A stretch of DNA of 64,000 bases from Phycomyces blakesleeanus NRRL 1555(-) (lineage: Eukaryota > Mucoromycota > Mucoromycetes > Mucorales > Phycomycetaceae). A program made the position numbers and the translations under genes. Below the pieces are notes generated by a model, which saw only the letters and a list, made by a program, of their open reading frames with translations, was not told the origin of the DNA and searched no databases. The stretch lies in assembly GCF_001638985.1 (NCBI RefSeq), contig NW_017265146.1, positions 868,001 through 932,000 on the forward strand, given 5' to 3'. Below, in pieces: positions 28,201 through 37,795 of this stretch. Position 1 is the first letter of the stretch. Every line of letters begins with the position of its first letter.

Positions 28201-30554
28201 TATCAAATGGTTACAGGTAAAGGTGTAATTAAATATATAACGTAAACTTCAAAACTGCATATTTAATCTTGTCAAAATCAAATCAAATTTCTTTAGATCG
28301 ACAATCAACTCCAGGGATCAGTTTTCCCTATCCTTTTTTATCCTTCAAACCTTCCCAAGGATACAAATGATATTTCGATTCATCCTACTCTTCACATATC
28401 TCTTGATAAAGTGAAAGACAACAGTAAGTGTTATATTAGATGTTAGCTAAACAAAACAAAACAAAACAAAACTCTTTCTTAATGACTTTTTTATTGTTAT
28501 AAAAAATAGGTCATGGTGTAATGTACTTTAAGCTGTTCTCATTCCTTCTCCAAGAAGTCACATTTGAGATGGATGAGGACTTGTTGTTTGCTCTGATTGA
28601 GTTTTCGAAATTCTCTGTGCCAAACGACGGACAAGACGAGTGAGTGGAATAGCTTTTATTTATTTATTTATTTATTTATTTTCTTTTGGGTCTTTCTTTA
28701 TCTAATCAAGCTTAATATTATAGTGATACTTTGCTGTTTACTCAAGAAATTCCTGAGCCAGAATTGGAGCAAACTCAAGCTCTCTACTATTTCGAAGAGT
28801 TCTGTATCCAGCCCATGCGCTTGAATATTTCATTTGTTCGAACAGAAAGAATCAATTCTGAAGAGGAAGAAAGGCAAGATATACGAGACAATAGAAGCTG
28901 GTGATTGATCAACTAACACATTATATAGTGATGACAGTGGGCGATCTCCTCTCAACTATGTCTTTAATGTTTTCACAATGACACTTGGAAACATTAATGT
29001 AAGTTTTACATTCATATCATATTATTACATATACCACTTTTAGTTTCATTAGTAGTAAAAAAAAAAACACACACACACACACACACACACACCTTAACCA
29101 TTCTATTTCTTCCTCTATTTTATTTTATTTTATTTTATTTGTTTATTCAAATAAATAGGATGCTCCTATCAAGCTGAACGCTTTAGTGGTGGAGAACATG
29201 CGAGTGAGCTATGCTGACCTCACTTCAAGAGTAATGTTCCATTACCAAGAACAGGTGATGTACCAGCTTCACAGAGTCCTAGGAAGTGCAGATTTCCTTG
29301 GAAACCCAGTCGGTCTCTTCTCAAGCTTGAGCTCCGGGTTCGGCGAGCTATTCTATGAGCCTTATCAAGGATTTGTTATGAGCGACAGACCACAGGATTT
29401 GGGAATCGGAATTGCCAGAGTAGGTTGAAAATTGAAATATCACAGCCCAAAAAGAAAAAAAAACATAAGTATATATGATTTATGGTTTTTTATTGTTATT
29501 GTTATTGTTATTGCTATGCTTAGGGTGTTGGTGGATTCATGAAGAAGAGTGTATTTGGTGTGTCGGACAGTATGAGCAAGTTCACAGGCAGTCTTGGAAA
29601 GGGATTGGCAGCCGCAACCATGGACAAGAAATTCCAAGACCGTCGTCGTATGAATTTGACAAGAAACAAGCCCAAACATGCCATGTACGGTGTAACCCAA
29701 GGTGTCACTTACCTTGGTACAAGTGTGGCTAGTGGTTTTGCTGGATTGGTGGTAAGCAAATATATATATATTTAAAATTTTATTCTGGTTTCTAACTTGA
29801 TGTGTAAAGAAACGGCCCATGGAAGGTGCAGAAGAATCTGGATTCGGTGGCTTTATGACTGGAATTGGACGTGGTCTTGTTGGGTAAATATACATAAATA
29901 TGTCATAGACTACCATTGAAAGTCTAACATCCTTTTTTTTTCAGTGTTGTTACCAAACCTGTCGTAGGTATCTTTGATCTAGCAAGTAATGTAACAGCTG
30001 GTATTCGTGAGACAACCACCGTATTTGACGAAAGTGAATTCGATCGTGAGCGATTGCCTCGTTATATTGGAAAAGATAATATCGTAAAGGTAAAGGATAG
30101 TTGAATTTAATTATTAATCTCGTTTATCTAAACGTTAATGGCATTTTAACTCACCCGTTTCATTTATTTTTTTAAAAAAAATTAGGCCTTTTCTCAAAGA
30201 GAAGCACTAGGCCAGATGTGGTTACGCGAAGCAAACAACGGAAAGTACTTCCGTGATACTTACATTGCTCATTGTGTCATGAAGAATGATGAGACTGTTG
30301 CTATTCTATCCTACCAGCGTATACTAGTCATCCATACTCGTAAATTGAGTTTGGAATGGCAACATCCTCTAGAAGATATTATGTCCTGCGAAACAGGCCA
30401 AACAGATCAAATAGTTTTGAATATCTTGGTTAAAGGCCCACCGCAGACCAGATCCACCCGAACTATTGATACTCAGGACACTGTACACGTATGGTTTTCT
30501 GAGAAAATCCAAGAAATCATCAACTGGTACCAGGAGGAAAAAGACAGAAACTAA
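17275..30554 (+). CDS. VPS13: VPS13 bridge-like lipid transfer protein, 38 exons
   Basis: Exons joined in phase: 17275-17371, 17475-17552, 17656-17768, 17882-18211, 18279-18377, 18444-18512, 18603-18752, 18866-19172, 19240-19319, 19427-19543, 19657-19892, 19972-20349, 20450-23903, 24039-24155, 24287-24514, 24674-24853, 24988-25270, 25355-25423, 25525-25675, 25723-25922, 26017-26134, 26233-26392, 26508-26591, 26687-26791, 26883-27082, 27169-27364, 27466-27675, 27745-28020, 28124-28216, 28297-28423, 28510-28639, 28724-28873, 28929-28998, 29159-29419, 29524-29751, 29810-29883, 29945-30089, 30186-30554. The product is 3243 aa (yeast Vps13 is 3144). Exons 1-3 encode the N-terminal chorein domain ([39 protein letters not shown]). 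VAB-type repeats occupy roughly residues 1950-2600. Near the C-terminus come [25 protein letters not shown] and a terminal PH-like region. The family moves glycerolipids between membranes at contact sites. Introns 11 and 32 appear to use GC donors; intron 11 is ambiguous. Confidence 0.95.
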
Positions 30555-30869
30555 GGATGCACATTGAGCAAAGATTCGAGTTTTTAAGGAGGAAGATATA
30601 TTATAATATCGCTTGATCATAATTATTTCTATTTATTTTATTTTATTTTTATTTTTAACGCGAAGAATACCAATAAAGAGAAAAGGCAGTGCATTCAAAT
30701 ATGAATTGCTTTCTTGTAAATGTTTAAAGGAATAAACTGACTAAGCTGTAATGAAAAAAAAAAAGTGATATTATTGGTACCGAATTTAAATATGGTAGAC
30801 TATGGATGAGGGGGAAAATGCGATCAATGCAAACGTGAAAAAAGGAAGATGTATGATAGATGATTGGAC
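30555..30869. terminator. Shared convergent 3' region of VPS13 and the Fun30-type gene
   Basis: 315 bp between the two convergent stop codons. It contains TTTTATTTTATTTTTATTTTT and the AATAAA-type signals AATAAAG (near 30672) and AATAAAC (near 30731), plausible VPS13 poly(A) signals on the plus strand. Confidence 0.45.
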
Positions 30870-33800
30870 TTAATTAGTGGAAGCCATAAGAGTTCTCTTG
30901 AGCAAACTCTGCATATTTGATGCTATAGAATCTTCCTCTCGTGGAGCTTTAGAAGAGATTGTGTCATCAAGACGCAACTTGAGTTCAGCCATCTCAAGAA
31001 TATACTCTTCAATCGTGTTTTCAGACATTAATTTGTAAACAGTAACATCTTTGGTTTGTCCGACACCTGTTTATTTTAAAAGATATCAAATTAGTACGCA
31101 AAATAGTAAATCAAATCACAGTTACACTTACGATGCGCACGATCTTCGGCTTGTCTATCAGTCTGGGGGTTGAAATCATGGTCATAAAGGATAACCACGC
31201 TATAAACAAATGGTTAGTAAGATCCACTTCAAGATTTACTTTATCTAAATCACAAGAAACTTACTTTGCACCAGTTAAATTAATACCAAAGCCACCAGCC
31301 TTTGTACTCAATAAGAATACATCAAACTCGGGATTCTCATTGAATGAATCTATGGTAGTTTGTCTTTCGGTAACCTTTGTCGAGCCATCCATTCGCAAAT
31401 AACGGATCTCAAGTGTATTCATAACCAGCTCAAGAATATCCAGCATACGAGTGAATTGGGAGAAGATCAGGACTTTTTGTTTCTAGAGTAAATGCGAGTT
31501 AGCAATTGTACCAGCAAAAGGGTCAATTTACCTTTGCTTTCATCTCGGGTAGCAGAACCTTTAGTTTTTCAACCTTTCCAGAATCCATCCATTCCTCATC
31601 CTTTAGCTTGAACGATGAAATGGTCTATACATGCAATAACTGTTAATCTTGTATGTTCCTTGAAGTTTTTTTTAAAAAAAAAAACGCATACTTACTCTAT
31701 GTGCCTCGCAGAGCTTACTCAACTCAAAATCATTCATATAAGACATATCCTAAATAAAATTTATCGTTAATTTTGATTGTTAAAGCATCAAATATATTGT
31801 CCCTTTTTTATTTATTTATTTGTCTTTACCTCGTAGATGTAATCTTCGTCAGCATCCCAGTATCTTTCTTCCTGTAAATGAGAGACAATATTGAGTATAC
31901 AGGAAAAGATAGTTATATAGCTTTATATAAAATCGTATAGCTGATACTGACCCTCATGATTGCCTTTGCCATCTTACGGATCTTTTTGTCGTTGTAGATA
32001 TATCTAAAAAGCAGTGGATGGTCTGCTGCTTTACGAAGATGAATAATCATATTGGAAATATTGGAAAAGTTTTCATCGTTCTCTCCAGCTGCAGGTGCCT
32101 CATCGTCAGATTCATGCTTGATTTCTGATAAAAGTAAATGCTTGGATTCTTCAGACTTGATTTTCTTTTTAGACACCTCTGAAGTTTTTCGGCTCTTGTT
32201 TGCGGCTGACACAGTGCTTCTAGTACTGCGTTTTTGGCGCTTTTCACCTGCTACAGTTGGTCGTGATGAAGGGATATAGTCATCAGAGTCTTGATCCGAC
32301 CCGTTGTTTTCTTCGAATTCAGAGTCTTGGTCTGAATCTACCGATCCTTGAGCAGAAGGTTCGTTTTGATCGTCTGAATTTCCTTCAGTTACAAATTTCC
32401 CATTGACCAATTTGACAGCCTTGACAGCCTTTTCGGTTTTAATTGGCTTAGCATTTCCATAAATATACTCTTCTTCAGACTTTTCAATCTTAATTGGTCG
32501 CGCATCTTCATCAATACCCCTGACTTCAGATTTTTCGGTCTTAATTGTTTTGGAATTCTCATCAATATCCTCTGCGTCAGACTTTTCATCAATCTCCATA
32601 AGCTCATCTTTTGTGAAATATTTGGATGCCTCTTTGAGTTCTTCGGCTTCTGCTTTAATCCCCTTAAATCCTTTCGTGTCTCCCTTTGCAAGCTTGGCTT
32701 CCATTTTAGCCTCCATGGCATTGGTATATGCCTTTGTTGTCTTTTGTAGAATAGTGTCATACACTTCCTTCTGGCGTTCTGTCATTTTACATTTCTCGAC
32801 AACACGGGTCTTTTTGGGCAGGTCTTTCAATACATCTTCTTTTTTACGGCGTAATACGAATGGTGTCATCATTTTCTTGGCTCGTGCAATGCGTTTTTGG
32901 GACAGAATCTGCACTGAGCTTTGTTTTGTTCGGGACTGATTAGATTCGTCTTTCTCTTTCTCAGTATCTTCGGCTGTAGTCATGGACTTAATCTTGAAGA
33001 TAGTTCTCACTTCATCTTCAAATTCTGCGAACATCTCCGGCATAATAAATATCAAGAGCGACACAAGTTCCTGAAGGTTGTTTTGAAGAGGTGTTCCTGT
33101 AACCAAAAGTCGGAAAGGAATCTTATACGACATGAGGGAAGAATAACGTGCTGAAGTACAGTTTTTGATCATATGACCCTCATCGAGAATCAGGGATTTA
33201 AACTTCATTTTCTTTAAAGCACTGCGGTCTTCTTTGGATTGAGTAGCAATAGTATAGCTTGTCAAGACGATATTATACCCGTGGTCAGGATTGTGAAGAA
33301 TCAAATCTTGGAGCTCGCGTCTAACTTCTGCTTTATCATAATAACAAAGTACTTTGAGTTCTGGACAAAATCGCTCGATTTCTCGCATCCAGTTGGTCAA
33401 TGTAGAAGCAGGCACGACAATCAAATGTAGACCATTGTCCCCAATTTCTTTGAGACGCGCAAGAAATCCAATGACCTGAGCAGTCTTTCCAAGCCCCATC
33501 TCATCAGCCAAGATGCACGAAATGTTCTTACGGTACAACATAAGTAGCCAGTTAATACCTAGCAGCTGGTAATTTTTTAAGTTGATCGTCTTGATTGTGG
33601 ACGGTTGGATGTGCAGGTATCCATTCATAGCATCTTTGTAAAGTTCGGAATTGGTGTCCACAGATGTGATTTTGGCGTCATTTGTGTCATCGGGGATCTG
33701 CATATTTTTCCAAACGTCAAGGATCGAAGACAAGTCTCCTCCAAGCCGTTCAATCTCTTCAATAATCCGGTCTACGGCCATATAACCATCCAGTACTTCA

Positions 33801-34957
33801 ACATAAGACGTGATAAATCTCTTTGACAATCCAGCTGTAGATTTTATCTTTTCATCAAAGTCATTTGCATTAAGAATCGGCCGCTGATCAATCATACGTT
33901 GTGCAATCTTTTCTGTACAGCCTGTGACATCCTGAATTTCTTGAATACTCGCGGTGTTATAAAATCTGAGCACTTGGTTGAATTTGCGTACTTCCTCCAC
34001 TCGTTTTGCTGCTTGATTGACTTCTTGAGTGGTATCATCCTCAGAATCAGAGCTACCCATCTGTCTTTTTTGTCGTAATCTCTTTCTAGGCCGGTTTGTT
34101 TGTATCACCGGCGGTGCTGGACTAGCTGCTACTGATGTCGATAATGATCTTGGTGCTTCTCGTTTAGAATATCCTTCGTTGGAACCTGCCAGAAGTTGAG
34201 CAGGGTTTCTTCGGTGATTTTCTGTTATATGAGCAGCGAGTGCTTGACAAGCCCTAACGACACTTTCTCCATGAGTTCGTAATGCATCCTCAATTACTTT
34301 AATACTAAGATGAGGAAATATGGATCGGAGCATTGAAACCTTCTCAGGTGCAGCAATAACTGTATCCTGTCGACGCTCCTTCTTCACTTGTTCGTCCACA
34401 TATTCGTCGTCATCATCGTCGATATCACTATCCATAATAGTGGCTCGCTTTTTGTTCTGTCGCTTGTTGTAGGTAATTGATTCATCGTCTTCTTCTTCAG
34501 AAGCCGAGTGATCGCCCTGCTGTCTATCTCGGCCAATATTATCTTCAAAGACATCATCATAATCCGAGTCTGTTTCTTCGCTTTTCTGGACTTGAGCAGG
34601 TTTACGCTTGCGTAATTCTCTGCCTACCGAATTTTCCTCTTGATTCGCTCCGTTTTTTAGGAGTGCTGGTTTCTGCAATTGGCTAGAAATCTCATCAACC
34701 TCCTTTCCGTAACGCGATAAAGTGCTGTGTGGACTAGATTTTGCTGCTGCCGCAGATTTTAATACGAATGGTAATGCAGTTTGTTTGAGAGAGGTGTTTC
34801 TTTGAGGAGATTCGTTTGACCCAATTGTCGGTATTTTTCTTTTAAGAATATCCTTGATTGCCATTTTAGGTCGAGGTGTGCCTTCCGATGTGTCAAGTAT
34901 TTTGAGAGATGACATTCCAGCCTCATTTGAAGCCATTGGCGATCTTGGAGGTATCAT
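30870..34957 (-). CDS. Fun30/SMARCAD1-type SNF2 ATP-dependent chromatin remodeller
   Basis: Seven exons on the minus strand: 31952-34957, 31830-31871, 31696-31749, 31532-31624, 31265-31482, 31132-31199, 30870-31066, giving 1225 aa. A CUE-like ubiquitin-binding motif lies near residues 207-245 (MLRSIFPHLS...AL...G-E-S-V-V-R-A-C-Q-A-L). The SNF2 lobe follows: L-K-N-Y-Q-L-L-G-I-N-W, Walker A DEMGLGKT (485-492), DEGH box (592-595), LLVTGTPLQNN. Lobe 2 has KVLIFSQFTRMLDILE, Y-x-R-M-D-G-S-T, F-L-L-S-T-K-A-G-G-F-G-I-N-L-T and Q-x-x-D-R-Q-A-E-D-R-A-H-R-x-G-Q. CUE plus this helicase order is diagnostic of the Fun30/SMARCAD1 class, which acts in silencing, end resection and heterochromatin. A charged insertion of about 210 residues (about 750-963) separates the lobes and holds five I-K-x-E motifs. 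One codon-phase-2 junction was set by the G-A-N-V-V-I-L-Y-D-H-D motif. Confidence 0.93.
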
Positions 34958-36826
34958 TGTGGATTACAGAAAGCTTTATTAAACTGATTACTGCAAAAAA
35001 AACAACAGATAATGCTTAATGGGTTGTAATAAAAATAAAATAAAAAAATGAATGAAAGGTGTTTAAAAAGAAGAAGAAGAAAAAAAGGTTTTTTTTTTTT
35101 AAAAAAAATGTATATGCGTGACTTGCCTCTTAAGCTTCTTTATCTCCTTTCTTTATAAAGCATTTATTTCATTGTGTTTGGTCAAGGAGTTTATTAAGAC
35201 TCTTATATAAAGAAAGAATTTTTTAAAAAAAAATGACAGCTTATGTCTATACCTGGTTATATATATTTGATAAAATGTATATTTAAAAAGGTCTACATTG
35301 CAAACCAAGGCACTATGTAGTTGGGATAGTGAATAATAAGAATGCATGAATGAAGTATAAAAATACTAAGTAACCAAAGTTATTTATTGTCTGTTTGTCG
35401 GATCCTTATTTTGAGATTGATAAATAAATAAATAAATAAATAAAACAAAAAATTAATATAGTTCCTATTCAGTGTTATGACTATGATACACATGTGCAGT
35501 GACTGCACGCCCTGACCTTATGTAATGAGGTAGATTTGCATACATCGCATAGTAAAATGAAGACATGTCAAATGTCTATGGCTATTCACCAATTCAGGCA
35601 CAGTATGAATTGGTTCATTTGATAAAAGTATATTATATATTTCATCGATCTTTTAGTGTAATGAGAATGTATATATTATATATGTACTTATACATATATA
35701 ACAGTAGCAGGTTAAAAGAGTACTCATTCATTGTACTCTTTAATATTTCATCATTTCAACTCCAGGCATATGGTGCAATCTGAGTTGGATATAAATGCTT
35801 CTATGTTTGTTTCAATTTGCTCTCTACAAAGCTCTACAAAAAAAAACTGCTATTATCTCACAAGAGAATTTAACTTGGTCTTCTGCAGTTTCTTCATACC
35901 GCAAGATGGTTAAGATTGATTGAGTCCTAGTGGTGATATTTACACAACATCATAGAACTAATTTTTGCAAACATAATCACCCTCTAGCAGTAACATTTCT
36001 GAAAATTGTATATCAAGAATGTATATTATATCAATGGAACAGTGAATTATAATTCACTGCAATTTTTATTGGAAACCTTGATATTTTATCCTCAGACACA
36101 TCTATAAGTGAGCAACTTTAGAAAATATATATTGTAGACCGAAAAGAACGTTGGATCTTAAAGATAACCTATATATCAATAGCAAGTAAGAACTACAGTA
36201 TAGTCAACTTTTCCATAGTTGATATAATATTCATTTGGTGTGGACAGACTAAAAGTTCAAAAAAGGGCAAAAAAAGGGTAAAACAACTTCATCCAGAACT
36301 TAGTCAATCAGACTAAATTATGGCTGTCCACACCTTTTTTTTTTAAAAAAAAAAGTTCAAAATTAGTTCAAAATACATATTAGATAAAATTGTCCATATA
36401 ATCCCGTCTCTGTCATTAAGTGAGAACCTTTTATTGCGAGTTTTTATAGACCTCTCATTATACGGCACATCTTATCCATTAAAAAAATGCATCTCTTTTC
36501 AATCCTAGTGATAATGGAAGAAAACTAGCTAATTAGAGTCGATTAAGAATTTTGCCCTTTTTTTTAACTTTTAATCTGTCCACACCAAATGTATTAAAGA
36601 CGAAGAAGAAAAAGGGGAAATCGAACAACCACTTTATTGTTTATCATTATGCACCCCTTTCATTTATTTTATACTTCATGTTGTGATTTGGGATTGGTCA
36701 AATACTACTTTCTCTTTAAGCGAAACAACAATGAAGGCTTTATATACATTCTTTATAAAAGAAAACTAACCTCTTGGTATTGGTAGTTTATTTTTTGCCA
36801 TTACCCTTACCAACTAAACTAAATAC
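34958..36826. other. Intergenic region with MITE and palindromes
   Basis: 1.9 kb between the Fun30-type start and the ZNHIT1 stop. It contains A/T homopolymer junctions (near 35089, 35221, 36335), an ATAA tetramer array (35424-35443), a hairpin GTGCAGT-G-ACTGCAC near 35494-35508, a perfect 20-bp palindrome at 36040-36059 and the inverted-repeat element 36232-36591. No gene recognised. Confidence 0.5.
36228..36595. mobile_element. 360-bp inverted-repeat element (CATTTGGTGTGGACAGA ends)
   Basis: Body 36232-36591 starts CATTTGGTGTGGACAGA and ends with its exact reverse complement, TCTGTCCACACCAAATG. Similarity continues inward (TAAAAGTT-x-AAAAA-GGGCAAAA). TATT flanks both sides (36228-36231 and 36592-36595), a possible 4-bp target duplication. 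A third, internal copy of the end motif (GCTGTCCACACC, 36323-36334, inverted) suggests nesting or a shorter ancestral element of about 105 bp. No ORF. I cannot assign a superfamily. Confidence 0.75.
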
Positions 36827-37533
36827 CTAGGCTGTCCATTTGAGGCATCTATGTTAATAGAACAAGAAGTATGTTTAATCAAATGATTTTTGATGCACTC
36901 TTTGGCTAACTTAATTTTTTTACCTTGTTTCATTATGTATCCCCAAACATTTTACTGAGCAATATTTCATTCCACAGCGTGTACATTTATAGTTACTAGG
37001 AAATCCACACACTGAGCAAAAATGACGAGGGGGATATCGCGATGGCTCTGCGTTACATGTAATATAGGATGCCACGTCTGGAGACAAGTCCTCAAGATGC
37101 TAAATGTGTATATAAAATATGTGTGATCACAGTAAGTCCACCAAACTATACATTCATATAAATATATAGATATATACATGTGTACAATACGCAAAAAAAA
37201 ACTATCAAAGTTTATCATTTACTTACGGCATCTTCCAAAAGCACATTCAGATTTGTTTTTGAAGAGTATATACTTGCTCTTCCACTTTTGTGCCTTGTTT
37301 TTCGTAAAGAGATGCCTAGATGTATAGAAAGTCTGAATACGTCAAATCATAATGAGGCTGACCAAACCTTCTTCTTCTTGTGCATCAAGAGCTATACTAA
37401 TCAACCCTTCAACATCATTAAGCGACTGATGATTATCTCGTTCGAGAGATTCAAGATGTCGCCTGAGGTGCTTCTGTTGTGCTCCGGGATCGTATCGGAT
37501 CTGTGGTTGCCTGGCTCGTTCGTTCTTTTTCAT
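36827..37533 (-). CDS. ZNHIT1/Vps71, HIT zinc-finger subunit of the SWR1/SRCAP complex
   Basis: Four exons on the minus strand: 37368-37533, 37227-37315, 36924-37099, 36827-36848, giving 150 aa (human ZNHIT1 is 154). The N-terminus has RRHLESLERDN like the family's R-x-L-E-x-L-E-x-D-N. The middle has N-L-N-V-L-L-E-D. The C-terminal zf-HIT reads F-C-S-V-C-G-F-P...Y-K-C-T-R-C-G-M-K-Y-C-S...C-L-G-I-H-N-E-T-R-C-L-K-W-T, with all zinc ligands present. The protein helps the SWR1 complex exchange H2A.Z into nucleosomes. The start at 37533 is chosen because the basic N-terminus follows directly. An in-frame Met eight codons upstream (37557) is an alternative. It is divergent from SCAI across 262 bp. 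Confidence 0.92.
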
Positions 37534-37795
37534 TTCAAAAGTAAAGAGGATTTGCAAGACAGGATACGTTTTGACAGGCAGTCACGACCTGCACTTTGGT
37601 CATCTTTAAAGATGCAGCAAGACAGAGAGAGAGAAGAAGAATATAAAATAAAAAGAAAACCCCGTCCATCTTTTGCATACAAATAGTTAAATTTCTTCTT
37701 CGTTTCCTCTTTTTTTCTCTCACTTCTTTCTTCTCTAAGCATATTTATTTATAAGAGAAGACTACAAGGCAGAAGAAGGACTATTTTTTTTAAGG
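37534..37795. promoter_or_regulatory. Compact divergent ZNHIT1/SCAI promoter
   Basis: 262 bp between the two divergent start codons. It contains purine/pyrimidine-rich tracts (about 37620-37665 and 37690-37735) and TATTTATTTATAAGAG near 37742, a possible TATA-like element for the plus-strand gene. Confidence 0.45.

Noticed and set aside
28901..28928. GT donor at 28901 for VPS13 intron 32
   Set aside because: It is in phase but leaves a 28-nt intron, too short to splice and lacking room for the CTAAC branch site. The GC donor at 28874 gives a normal 55-nt intron.
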